Positions 32,342 through 41,093 of a stretch of 64,000 nt of DNA are shown one piece after another. This stretch comes from Fervidobacterium_A thailandense (GTDB lineage Bacteria; Thermotogota; Thermotogae; Thermotogales; Fervidobacteriaceae): NCBI RefSeq assembly GCF_041505935.1, contig NZ_CP140110.1; one strand, given 5' to 3'. Below the pieces are notes generated by a model. The model saw only the letters and a program-made list of their open reading frames with translations. It ran no database searches and had not been told where the DNA came from. Positions within the stretch are counted from its first letter, which is position 1. Each line of letters opens with the position of its first letter. Both the position numbers and the translations under genes were made by a program.

Positions 32342-33726
32342 TCGCTTTGCTGATCGCAATTCCTCTGGCTTTTGCTTTCGCAACGATACCCTTAAAGAAA
32401 TTAGCACGCTATATTCTTCCTCTTGTCGTGTTAGCTAACCTCGCGATTCTCTTCGCTTTGAAGCCGCATGTCGGCAAAATAATCGAACTTGGGAACTGGC
32501 CCGCTGTTTATGGGATCACTTTGGTTTTCGATGAGATAGCATTCTACTTTTTGGCTTTCGTGAACGCGATATTCTTGGTCATCTCGCTTGCCACGTGGGA
32601 TGATCGCTTCAGCATACCGCTACTCGTTTTGAACGCGGCGGTGAACGGTTTGATTCTAACGGGGGACTTTTTCAACTCGTTCGTGTTCTTGGAGATAATC
32701 GCGATTACCTCATACATCATTTCAACTGACAAGGAGAACGCACTTGGAAGCTTTAAGTATCTAATCTTTGGTGGTGTTGCAAGCATCTTCTATCTTATCG
32801 GAGCGGTATTCATGTACATTCAGGGTGGAACATTGAACATGGGTTATTCTTCGTACATCGTTGGTATGTCAAGACCGGATCTGATGAAAACCGCATTAAT
32901 TTTGTTCGCCATCACGTTGCTCGTGGAACTGAAAGTGTTACCGTTTGGACTCTGGGCACCGGATGTGTACGGGAACGGTTCGCCGTTAACTCCGGTTGTC
33001 CTTGGAAACGTGGTCAGCGTCGCGATGGTCTATCTCTTTTCACGTTTGTCGTTAACCTTCGTCGATGAACCTTTGCCCATGGTCTTTTACTACGTCGCAC
33101 TCGCTTCGATCCTGCTATCGCAATTGGGAGCCTTGTATCAAAAGAACTTGGGTCGAACGTTGGCATTCGCATCGATGGCAGGTACGAGCACCGTCGTTGC
33201 CGCACTTTTGACACGCCAGGAATCAGTTGTCTCAGCAGCCCTGTTCTACCTTTTTACGGATGTAATTGCCAAGTTCGTGCTTTTCACCACCTATGGGAAT
33301 GTGGGAATAATCAACTTTAAGAATGCAAAAACAACTGGTATTGCGTTCACACTTTCATCGCTTTCGCTCATCGGTGTACCCATACTTGCCGGATTCTGGG
33401 GAAAGTACTATCTACTCAAAGCACTCTTTGAGCAGGAAAACTACGTGTTACCGATTGTCGTACTTGTCTCGACGCTCATAGAGTTAGCTTACATTATCAA
33501 ATGGAATCTGGAGCAATGGTTCACGAAGAAAGAAACCTCTGAGGGCGAGATTGAGAACACCGATTTACCGTTTGCTCCGAAGCTCTTCGTTCTTTTGTTC
33601 GCTCTGATACTACTGGTGATCGGTCTGTTCCCACAGTTAATACTCGAGAAAACGAACCTATTGGCAGAGAAGCTTTTCGATTTCCAAAGCTACATGGATT
33701 TGTTCTTTGGGAAAGGGGGCATGTGA
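32338..33726 (+). CDS. mbxH: Antiporter-like subunit D homologue (MbxH)
   Basis: This 462-residue protein of the NuoL/M/N-MrpD family pumps ions using charged residues in broken helices. It has about 14 membrane segments with the key patterns LEIIAITSYIIS (conserved Glu), LLVELKVLPFGLWAPDVYGNGSPLTPVVLGN (the typical K-PFH-WLPDA region in altered form), and FASMAGTSTVVAALLT. It is the first of two such subunits in the locus, a feature of Mbx as opposed to Mbh. It ends exactly where the next begins. Confidence 0.92.
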   Translation: MIALLIAIPLAFAFATIPLKKLARYILPLVVLANLAILFALKPHVGKIIELGNWPAVYGITLVFDEIAFYFLAFVNAIFLVISLATWDDRFSIPLLVLNAAVNGLILTGDFFNSFVFLEIIAITSYIISTDKENALGSFKYLIFGGVASIFYLIGAVFMYIQGGTLNMGYSSYIVGMSRPDLMKTALILFAITLLVELKVLPFGLWAPDVYGNGSPLTPVVLGNVVSVAMVYLFSRLSLTFVDEPLPMVFYYVALASILLSQLGALYQKNLGRTLAFASMAGTSTVVAALLTRQESVVSAALFYLFTDVIAKFVLFTTYGNVGIINFKNAKTTGIAFTLSSLSLIGVPILAGFWGKYYLLKALFEQENYVLPIVVLVSTLIELAYIIKWNLEQWFTKKETSEGEIENTDLPFAPKLFVLLFALILLVIGLFPQLILEKTNLLAEKLFDFQSYMDLFFGKGGM

Positions 33727-35535
33727 ATGCAAAATGTACTGCTCGTCGCGATAACTGGATCGGCTATCGGCTATTTTCTGTCCCTTTTTTACAGACGCCT
33801 CGGACCGGTTATACTGCTCTTTATAAGCTTGTACGCGTTTATCACACTGTGGGGAGTTCCTTCGAACACCGCGGAAAGCTTCCTTGGATATGATGTGCTA
33901 TACCTAACCGCACTTGGAAAATATTTCGCACTGGTCTCACTGATCGTTTTCATCGCGTACGCGATCTTTAACATCGTCTGGATTGAAACACTGAAAACCC
34001 CGCACGCGTTCAACGCCCTGTCGATACTTACGCTCGCTGGAACACTCGGAGTTTTCTTCACCACAAATCTTCTCACACTGTACATATTCTGGGAGCTCAC
34101 CGTCTTCGCAAGTCTTTTCATCGTTCCCATGAGTAAACCTGAAGCCAAGCGCGCAGCGGTGTGGTACGTCACGATAACGGCAGTCGGTTCATTCGCGTTT
34201 CTTTTCGCAACGTTCTTTCTTTACTCGAAATTCTCCACGTTCGATTTAATACAAATCGCACGCGAGTTCGCCCAACTACCAAAATCTAACGTTTGGCTCG
34301 TTGTTTGGCTGATGCTGACCGCCGGTATAGCGAAAAGTGGTGTGTTTCCACTGCATGTGTGGCTTAGAAACGTTCATGGCAAGGCTCCTGACACGTTCAG
34401 TGCGGTTCTGTCCGGCCAGCTTGTCAAGATGGGTTCTTACCTGATAGCACTCCTTTTGGCCATTTTCCCGGTTTCAACCCTGTTTTCGCATTTTTACGGT
34501 GGGGTGAACATACTTTCGTATATATTGATCTGGCTCGGCAACGTATCGATTCTGGTTGGAACTTTGATGGCCATAAAACAGAACGATATGAAGATGCTAA
34601 TAGCGTTCTCCACGGTGGCCAACAGCGGTTATATCCTTATAGGATTAGCGTTGCTCGATCAGGTGGGATTTGCGGGAGGGTTGTTCCACGTTTTCAACCA
34701 CGCAATAGCTGCCGCGATGATATTCCTCTCGTTCGCAGCCGTTGTTTACAGGACTGGAACGACGAAAATTGATGAACTCGGGGGTCTCATCCACCGCATG
34801 CCAATCACGTTCATCACGTATCTGGTCGGAATAATCTCGTTGGCCGGAATTCCACCAACAAGTGGGTTCATCTCGAAGTGGATGATCTTCCAATCGCTCG
34901 TTTCACGTGGAATGTTCGTTACGGAAATCTTTGTTTTCGTCGGTAGCATTGGTTCGTTCCTCTACGTTTTCAGACCCCTGGCTGGTGTTTTCTTGGGGCA
35001 ACTTAAGAGCAAACACAAAGATGTGAGAGAAGTTCCCATAATTATGCAGATTCCAATGATACTCCTGGTGCTCATCACCGTATTTTTCGGTATTTTCCCA
35101 GGTCAAGTGCTTGAGCTAATCACTGACGTCCAAAAGGAACTAGGTATTGACGCGTTCCAGTACGAGGGTACAAAGCTAATAACCTCCATGGGCTACTGGG
35201 ATACGTGGATCGTTTTTGTTATGTTCGCAGTTGGCTTCCTCATCGCGGCTGTTCTGTACTTAATAACACCGAAGGGAAGGAAAATACCCCTGGAGGACCA
35301 GTACACCTCCGGTGAATTCTTGCACAACTTCGATCTCTACCATTATGCTTCCAGGTTTTATGCATTCTTAGAACGAGAGTACGAAGGACATCCTTCACTT
35401 GAGAAGTTGTACGCTTCCTTGGTCAACGTACTCAAGTCGCTGGGAAAGGGTATCGATTACCTTGTGAGTCGTACGGCTTCCGCGTACGTTTTCTGGCTGG
35501 GTGTAATACTCTTACTCCTCTGGAAGGGGTGGTAA
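33727..35535 (+). CDS. mbxH': Antiporter-like subunit D homologue (MbxH', NuoL-like)
   Basis: This 602-residue second antiporter-like subunit is longer than MbxH. It carries YIFWELTVFASLFIVP (conserved Glu), TAGIAKSGVFPLHVWLRNVHGKAPDTFSAVLSG (the canonical K-PFH-WL region) and MKMLIAFSTVANSGYILIGLALL. The additional 130 C-terminal residues include a long amphipathic stretch and a final membrane helix, as in NuoL/MbhH-type subunits. The start ATG directly follows the previous stop. Confidence 0.92.
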   Translation: MQNVLLVAITGSAIGYFLSLFYRRLGPVILLFISLYAFITLWGVPSNTAESFLGYDVLYLTALGKYFALVSLIVFIAYAIFNIVWIETLKTPHAFNALSILTLAGTLGVFFTTNLLTLYIFWELTVFASLFIVPMSKPEAKRAAVWYVTITAVGSFAFLFATFFLYSKFSTFDLIQIAREFAQLPKSNVWLVVWLMLTAGIAKSGVFPLHVWLRNVHGKAPDTFSAVLSGQLVKMGSYLIALLLAIFPVSTLFSHFYGGVNILSYILIWLGNVSILVGTLMAIKQNDMKMLIAFSTVANSGYILIGLALLDQVGFAGGLFHVFNHAIAAAMIFLSFAAVVYRTGTTKIDELGGLIHRMPITFITYLVGIISLAGIPPTSGFISKWMIFQSLVSRGMFVTEIFVFVGSIGSFLYVFRPLAGVFLGQLKSKHKDVREVPIIMQIPMILLVLITVFFGIFPGQVLELITDVQKELGIDAFQYEGTKLITSMGYWDTWIVFVMFAVGFLIAAVLYLITPKGRKIPLEDQYTSGEFLHNFDLYHYASRFYAFLEREYEGHPSLEKLYASLVNVLKSLGKGIDYLVSRTASAYVFWLGVILLLLWKGW

Positions 35536-35538
35536 TGG

Positions 35539-36420
35539 ATGGCCGTCGCAGCACGAGTAGCCGGTGTTCTGTTGACAGCGTTCTTTTTCGGTCTGACGTT
35601 CGAAGGCATAGGCAGAAAGGTCACCGCACGTATTCAGAGACGTTACGGACCACCTTGGTATCAAAATTTCATCGATGTGCTTAAGACTCTTACGAAACAC
35701 GGCTGGACGCACGGTTGGATATTCGATTTTGGTGTGGTTATGGCACTTGGGGGAGTTATTGCAACCTTAGCCTTCGTCCCACTCGGAAACTTCGTGGCTT
35801 TTCCAGGACTGGATAACTTCTTCGTCATCGTTTACTTGTTCACCGTTGGAGCCCTCGGAATGGCCATGGGGATGGTCGGAACGGGCAATCCCTGGGCATC
35901 GATCGGTGTAGCCCGCGCTCTTACGTTGATGCTCGGTTACGAGGTACCGTATTTGATAGTGATAACCTCGCTCTTGTACTACTTCAGGACTTCAAACATA
36001 TCGACCATCGTGGAAATCCAGTCCGTCAACGGTTGGAACTTATTCCATTTTCCGATAGGTGCCTTGGTCGCCTTTATATCCTTACAAGGTATGCTCGGAA
36101 AGGAACCGTTCGAAGCACCGATCGCTCCTGCGGAAATCGCGTCCGGTCCGATGGTGGAGTTATCGGCAAAGTACATGGGACTCCTCATGCTGATGAATAC
36201 CTTTATGGAGTTCGTTGAGATATCGCTTTTCGTTGACTTCTTCCTCGGGGGAGGAAATTATTTTGAGTTCTTGCTTAAGTACCTTATCGTTTGGCTTCTT
36301 GCCGTCATGATATCCGCCGTCTTACCACGTTTCAGAATCGAACAAGCGGTGTTCTTCTATTGGACGGTGCCACTTTTGCTTGCTTTCATTCAGGTATTTC
36401 TCATCGTTGCTGTAATGTGA
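35539..36420 (+). CDS. mbxM: NuoH/MbhM-like membrane subunit (MbxM)
   Basis: This is the membrane subunit at the junction between electron transfer and ion transport, 293 residues with about eight helices. Family motifs are RKVTARIQRRYGPPWYQNFIDVLKTL near the start and KEPFEAPIAPAEIASGPMVELSAKYMGLLML in the loop facing the hydrogenase-like subunits, followed by EFVEISLFVDFFLGG. It starts at ATG 35539, three bases after the MbxH' stop. A shift in gene type (antiporter to hydrogenase-like module) occurs here. Confidence 0.93.
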   Translation: MAVAARVAGVLLTAFFFGLTFEGIGRKVTARIQRRYGPPWYQNFIDVLKTLTKHGWTHGWIFDFGVVMALGGVIATLAFVPLGNFVAFPGLDNFFVIVYLFTVGALGMAMGMVGTGNPWASIGVARALTLMLGYEVPYLIVITSLLYYFRTSNISTIVEIQSVNGWNLFHFPIGALVAFISLQGMLGKEPFEAPIAPAEIASGPMVELSAKYMGLLMLMNTFMEFVEISLFVDFFLGGGNYFEFLLKYLIVWLLAVMISAVLPRFRIEQAVFFYWTVPLLLAFIQVFLIVAVM

Positions 36421-36434
36421 GGGAGGGATCTACG

Positions 36435-36995
36435 GTGTCCAATCGTGGAAACGTGAAGATAGATGAAAGGTCTATTTGGGAAAAGATAGCGGATCAGTTG
36501 CGTAGTAGATCCATGTGGATGTTGCATTACTGTACCGGGTGCGGTGCTGTGGAACTACCACCGTCGATGACCTCACGGTTTGACCTCGAGCGTCTTGGTA
36601 TCGGCCCGATGGCCACACCACGTCAAGCGGATATATTCCTCATCACCGGCTACTTGAGTGTCAAGACCCTCAGAAGGGTGATTTACACCTACGAGAAGAT
36701 GCCGGATCCAAAGTACGTCATCGGTTTTGGTTCGTGTACGATAAATGGGGGAATTTACTACGATTCGTACGCAACGATAAACAGGCTCGATTATTACATC
36801 CCCGTGGATCTGTACATCGCAGGATGTATGCCGAGACCGGAAGCCATCTTTGAAGCGTTCACAAAATTGATGGAAATGATAAGAAAAGGAGAGGCAAACG
36901 GCTGGAAGCGCTACAAGGAAAACTACGAATGGTACAAGCAGAACCAACTGCGGAGTTTGGGAGAGGTGATCGTCCGTGATGAGTTCCACGAATAA
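36435..36995 (+). CDS. mbxJ: NuoB/small-hydrogenase-subunit-like protein (MbxJ)
   Basis: This 186-residue subunit binds the [4Fe-4S] cluster nearest the active site. The four ligands are evident in LHYCTGCGAVELPP, IGFGSCTINGGIYYDSY and IAGCMPRPEAIFEAF. PPSMTSRFDLERLG also matches the family. The GTG start after GGGAGGG was chosen, just past the MbxM stop; the open frame extends into MbxM but with no other ribosome site. It overlaps mbxK by about 20 bases. Confidence 0.93.
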   Translation: MSNRGNVKIDERSIWEKIADQLRSRSMWMLHYCTGCGAVELPPSMTSRFDLERLGIGPMATPRQADIFLITGYLSVKTLRRVIYTYEKMPDPKYVIGFGSCTINGGIYYDSYATINRLDYYIPVDLYIAGCMPRPEAIFEAFTKLMEMIRKGEANGWKRYKENYEWYKQNQLRSLGEVIVRDEFHE

Positions 36996-37536
36996 TATCA
37001 GCTTGGAAGAAATTTTCTCGTCTCTTGGCCGACTTTTCGAAGGAGTGAGTATCGAAAAAATTGATCAAAGACAATACAAGATAATTACACAACCCGAGAA
37101 GACGATACCCGTTCTTGAATTTCTCAAAGAGAAGGGTTACTCGCACCTCTCGATACTGACATGCGTTGACTGGATCGAGGAGAAGAAATTCGAGCTTGTT
37201 TACATCCTCTTCAACTGGGGGAACGGTGTAACGTTACTTGTTTCAACTTACGTGGACAGGGACAATCCAGTCTTCTACACCGTTAAACACATCTGGCCCA
37301 CGGCTGAGTATTACGAAAGGGACGTTCACGAGTTCTTCGGGGTCAAGTTCGAAGGAAATGAGAACTGCGAAAAGCCACTGATTCTCGAACTTTGGAACGA
37401 CTTGCCTCCACTAAGAAAAGATTTCGATCCGCTCGAGTACTCGAAAAAACACTATCCAGACCGTGAGTACGAAAAGGATGCGATTCACGAAGCACGCATC
37501 ATCCGCGGTGATGTGAGAGGTGAGATCGATGGGTGA
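36976..37536 (+). CDS. mbxK: NuoC-like subunit (MbxK)
   Basis: This 186-residue NuoC/30-kDa subunit forms part of the peripheral arm. The family segments HLSILTCVDWIEEKKFELVYILF, PVFYTVKHIWPTAEYYERDVHEFFGVKFEGNE and LPPLRKDFDP are present. The GTG at 36976 is seven bases after GAGGTG; the next codon is ATG and could serve instead. The gene overlaps both mbxJ and mbxL slightly. Confidence 0.93.
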   Translation: MMSSTNNISLEEIFSSLGRLFEGVSIEKIDQRQYKIITQPEKTIPVLEFLKEKGYSHLSILTCVDWIEEKKFELVYILFNWGNGVTLLVSTYVDRDNPVFYTVKHIWPTAEYYERDVHEFFGVKFEGNENCEKPLILELWNDLPPLRKDFDPLEYSKKHYPDREYEKDAIHEARIIRGDVRGEIDG

Positions 37537-38632
37537 GGTAAAACTCTTCTTCGGACCTAACCACCCGGGGATGCATGGAAATTTCAGCGTACACATGTAC
37601 GTCGAGGGTGACATCGTTGTCAAAGCAAGACCGATGCCAGGATTTTTACACCGCGGATTCGAAAAACTAATGGAAAGAAGACTTTGGTACCAAAACATAG
37701 CTCTAATTCCGCGTATCTGTGTTCCGGAACCTGATATCAACGAAGCATGTTACGCCATGGCCATAGAAAAGATAGCGAAAGTGGAGGTACCGGAACGAGC
37801 ACAATGGATTAGGATGATCGTTCTGGAACTTGCACGCATCGCGAACCACCTTTGGTCGTTCGGTGGCATCGGTGGTCCAACGGGTATGTACACAAGCATG
37901 TACTGGGCAGTAGCCGATAGAGACAAGGTGCTGGATATCTTCGAGGAACTCAGTGGTGCGAGGATATACCACATGTACATCGTGCCTGGGGGTGTGCGGA
38001 AGGATTTACCACCGAAACTTGAGGACAAAATATACCACCTTCTGAACTATCTCGAAGCTAAGATGCCCGAGTACGAAACGTTCATCCTCAAAAACAGGAT
38101 ACTCCACACCAGGCTCAAGGGAATTGCAAAAATCGATACGGAGACCTGTTTGAAGATAGGCGTCACAGGTATCGGCCTGCGTGCCACCGGTGTACCGTAT
38201 GATATCAGGAAAGTTGATCCTTACCTGTTCTACGATAAAGTTGAATTCGAAGTACCAACCGCAACGGAAGGAGATGCCTACGCACGCATCAGTTTGAAAC
38301 CCAAAGAGATAATCCAGAGCATTCGCATAATCCGTCAGTGCCTTGAGAAGATGCCTTCTGGTCCGGTGAACGTCAGGATAGGTGAAGGTAACGGGCTCAG
38401 GATACGCGTACCAAAAGGCATGGCTTACGTACACGTTGAATCAACAAGAGGTGAGTACGGATACCTCGTAGTTTCCGATGGTGGTGAGAAACCGTACAGG
38501 GTAGCGGTAAGAGGAGCATCGTACCCACAGGGACTGTACGGCGTGGAACACCTACTACCCGGAACGAGGATAGATGATGTGCCCATCTGGCTTGATTCGA
38601 TGGGTGTGTGCGCACCGGAAATAGATAGGTGA
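37529..38632 (+). CDS. mbxL: NuoD/hydrogenase large-subunit-like protein (MbxL)
   Basis: This subunit of about 367 residues corresponds to the large subunit of group 4 [NiFe] hydrogenases and NuoD. It begins with FFGPNHPGMHGNFS, has HRGFEKLMERR and the C-terminal PIWLDSMGVCAPEIDR. True hydrogenases have CxxC at both ends of the protein to hold Ni-Fe. Here only one cysteine remains at each place (RICVPEPD and GVCAPEID), so a normal [NiFe] site cannot form. This is the Mbx/Mbs pattern, as I recall it, rather than the proton-reducing Mbh. ATG at 37529 follows GAGAGGTG. Confidence 0.93.
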   Translation: MGEVKLFFGPNHPGMHGNFSVHMYVEGDIVVKARPMPGFLHRGFEKLMERRLWYQNIALIPRICVPEPDINEACYAMAIEKIAKVEVPERAQWIRMIVLELARIANHLWSFGGIGGPTGMYTSMYWAVADRDKVLDIFEELSGARIYHMYIVPGGVRKDLPPKLEDKIYHLLNYLEAKMPEYETFILKNRILHTRLKGIAKIDTETCLKIGVTGIGLRATGVPYDIRKVDPYLFYDKVEFEVPTATEGDAYARISLKPKEIIQSIRIIRQCLEKMPSGPVNVRIGEGNGLRIRVPKGMAYVHVESTRGEYGYLVVSDGGEKPYRVAVRGASYPQGLYGVEHLLPGTRIDDVPIWLDSMGVCAPEIDR

Positions 38633-38657
38633 CGGGTGATTGGGGAGGCGATAATGA

Positions 38658-40505
38658 ATGCCAGAGAAGAGCTTTTTTGCACCACTGGTTGCTTGGAAAA
38701 ATTTGTTCGAAAAGCCGGTGACGATACGTGTGCCTTGGGAAAAACGCGAAGCATCACCGCGCTACAGGGGATTTCACGTGAACGACTGGAACAAATGCAT
38801 AGGATGTGGAACGTGTGCCAAAATTTGTCCAACGGACGCAATCGAAATGGTTGAAGTTCCCGATATGAAGCAAGAATACGGGATGAAACCACAAAGGCCG
38901 GTGATAGACTACGGAAGGTGTAGTTTTTGTGCGATGTGCGTAGATATTTGTACAACCGGTTCACTAAATATGACACGTGAGTACATCTTCGTTTCACCGA
39001 ATCCTGAAGACTTCAGGTTCGCACCAACCGAGAAGGGATTCTTAAAGAAAGAGCCATCGGAGATAAAGCTCGGCTGGGTTCGTGATGAAAACAGCGATCT
39101 GCTGGATCTTGATAGAGTGTGGCCGGAAATGTTACCAGCCCAGGAGAGAGTAACTTCTTTCGTAGAATTCGTGAAAGCATATAGCAAAGAACAGGCCATC
39201 GCGGAGGCAGCCAGGTGTGTGGAGTGTGGTATTTGTACTGATAGATGTCCGCAGCACATGAGAATACCCGAGTACATCAAGGCCATCTGGCGCGATGACC
39301 TACAGGATGCGCTTAAATGGTTGCTGAAAGGATTGGAAAACGAAAACTACGCCGGTGCGAACCCGCTATCCAGCGTGTGTGGTCGTGTCTGTACGCACAG
39401 GTGTGAGGAAGTGTGCGCTATATCACACAGGGGAGAACCGATTGCTATAAGGTGGCTGAAGCGGTACATTGTCGACAACGTCCCCGCAGAAAAGTGGCAC
39501 GAAATAGTTGGCTTTGAACGAACACCAAAGGGGAAGAAAGTTGCCATCGTTGGAAGTGGTCCTGCGGGTCTTTCTGCCGCGTACTTCTTAGCCACCATGG
39601 GCTATGAAGTCGATATCTACGAATCCATGAACCGTCCGGGTGGTGTGATGCGTTACGGAATTCCAAGGTATAGGCTGCCCGACGAGGCTCTCGATAAAGA
39701 TATTGCGTTCATCGAATCCCTGGGAGTACGTATCTACACCGGAATAACCGTTGGAAAAGATATACCTTTCGAAAAGCTCCGTGAAAAATACGACGCGATC
39801 TTCCTCTCCACCGGCCTCACCCTGGGCCGGTCTACGAAAATACCCGGCTCCGATCACCCGGACGTCGTCCAAGCATTACCACTGCTGAGGGAAATACGCG
39901 ACTATCTCCGTGGTGATGGTCCGGAACCGAAGATAGCCAAACGTGTTGTCGTTATCGGTGGTGGAAACGTTGCGATGGACATTGCCCGGAGCCTTGCACG
40001 GTTGCAAAAGATAAAGTACGGCGAGGTCAACGTCACGGTTACGTGTCTTGAGCGAACGTACGACGAAATGCCGGCTGATGAGGAAGAAATAGAGGAGGCC
40101 ATCGAAGAAGGTGTGAAGATCCATCCAGGCTGGGGTCCGAAAGAGGTAATATTCTACCCGGATAAGGACGCGATAAAAGGCTTAAAGTGCGTAAAGTGCA
40201 AAGAAGTGTTCGATGAGAACGGACGTTTCAACCCGAAGTTCGACGAATCAGAGTTTTGCTTCTACGATGGTGATATGATCGTTGAGGCTATAGGACAAGC
40301 ACCGGATTACTCATACTTGCCAGAGGAGTGGCGTTCGAAACTGCAGTTCGTTGGTTACAGGATACTCACCAACAACCTTAGGCAAACGCAGATTCCCTGG
40401 CTTTTTGCCGGTGGCGACATCGTCAACGGACCGGATATAATCCACGGTATTGCGGACGGTTACTGGGCAGCTCGCGGTATCGATCAGTACCTGAGAAGTC
40501 AGTAA
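38658..40505 (+). CDS. Fusion of a NuoI-like ferredoxin subunit (MbxN) with an NfnB/GltD-like flavoprotein
   Basis: The 615-residue product has three parts. Residues 1 to about 130 are MbxN/NuoI-like with two [4Fe-4S] motifs (CIGCGTCAKICP and CSFCAMCVDIC). Next is the Fe-S domain of GltD/NfnB (CVECGICTDRCPQ and CGRVCTHRCEEVC). The rest is an FAD and NAD(P)H oxidoreductase (IVGSGPAGLSAAYFLATMG near residue 295; VVIGGGNVAMDIARSLA near 435; GDIVNGPDIIHGIADG at the end). GltD alone is about 450-500 residues, so the extra length is the ferredoxin-like part. It ends the Mbx operon and probably brings NAD(P)H and ferredoxin electrons to it. Confidence 0.9.
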   Translation: MPEKSFFAPLVAWKNLFEKPVTIRVPWEKREASPRYRGFHVNDWNKCIGCGTCAKICPTDAIEMVEVPDMKQEYGMKPQRPVIDYGRCSFCAMCVDICTTGSLNMTREYIFVSPNPEDFRFAPTEKGFLKKEPSEIKLGWVRDENSDLLDLDRVWPEMLPAQERVTSFVEFVKAYSKEQAIAEAARCVECGICTDRCPQHMRIPEYIKAIWRDDLQDALKWLLKGLENENYAGANPLSSVCGRVCTHRCEEVCAISHRGEPIAIRWLKRYIVDNVPAEKWHEIVGFERTPKGKKVAIVGSGPAGLSAAYFLATMGYEVDIYESMNRPGGVMRYGIPRYRLPDEALDKDIAFIESLGVRIYTGITVGKDIPFEKLREKYDAIFLSTGLTLGRSTKIPGSDHPDVVQALPLLREIRDYLRGDGPEPKIAKRVVVIGGGNVAMDIARSLARLQKIKYGEVNVTVTCLERTYDEMPADEEEIEEAIEEGVKIHPGWGPKEVIFYPDKDAIKGLKCVKCKEVFDENGRFNPKFDESEFCFYDGDMIVEAIGQAPDYSYLPEEWRSKLQFVGYRILTNNLRQTQIPWLFAGGDIVNGPDIIHGIADGYWAARGIDQYLRSQ

Positions 40506-40534
40506 CTTTGAGAAACCAAGGGGGGGGATAATCG

Positions 40535-41020
40535 GTGAGAGACGTCTTAAAACTGGCCGAGAACTTTGAAATTGAGGGATACAGGTTTTACCGCCAAAAG
40601 ATGAAAGAGGTCAAAAGCAAAAGAGTAGCTGAGGTTTTTGAATACCTTGCGGAAATGGAAAAGGAACATACGGAATTTATACGAAGGTTGATAAACGACA
40701 TCGAAGGTGGAAGGGAGATAAGCTTCCAAATTTCTGAAAAGCCGGAAATCTTCACTAAGAGGTACCAGACTCAGGCTTTGGAATCCACCCCCGTTGAGGA
40801 TGATCTCCAGGACCTTGCGGTTTTGCGCATGGCTTACCTAATCGAGAAAGATTTCATGGAATTTTACACTCGAAGTGCGGAGCGAGTTGAGGACAACGAT
40901 TTGAAGAAGATACTCCTACTTTTGAGGGACTGGGAAGCGGGGCACAAGGAAATCATCGAGCGGGAGATCAAAACGATACTGGAGAGGAACAATTTGGATC
41001 TCGGATTCTATCCGTTTTGA
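40535..41020 (+). CDS. Ferritin-like di-iron protein (rubrerythrin-related)
   Basis: This 161-residue, nearly all-helical protein has the four-helix-bundle pattern of rubrerythrin-type domains. Likely di-iron ligands are Glu in ENFEIEGYRFY, the ExxH of EMEKEHTEF, the Glu of LIEKDFMEFYTR and the ExxH of DWEAGHKEI. No rubredoxin domain (CxxC pairs) is attached. The role is probably in peroxide or iron handling. It starts at GTG after a run of G (AAGGGGGGG), 30 bases after the Mbx fusion gene, and may be cotranscribed. Confidence 0.85.
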   Translation: MRDVLKLAENFEIEGYRFYRQKMKEVKSKRVAEVFEYLAEMEKEHTEFIRRLINDIEGGREISFQISEKPEIFTKRYQTQALESTPVEDDLQDLAVLRMAYLIEKDFMEFYTRSAERVEDNDLKKILLLLRDWEAGHKEIIEREIKTILERNNLDLGFYPF

Positions 41021-41043
41021 AAAAACTGGGTAAGCTCCAAAAT

Positions 41044-41071
41044 ACATGGGTGGCTTGGCCACCCATTTTAT
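41044..41071 (+). terminator. Terminator after the Mbx/ferritin-like genes
   Basis: ATGGGTGGC, a TTG loop and GCCACCCAT form a nine-base-pair stem followed by TTTATTT. It closes the Mbx transcription unit just before a convergent gene. Confidence 0.85.
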
Positions 41072-41093
41072 TTCCCTCTTCCCTCTATCATTC

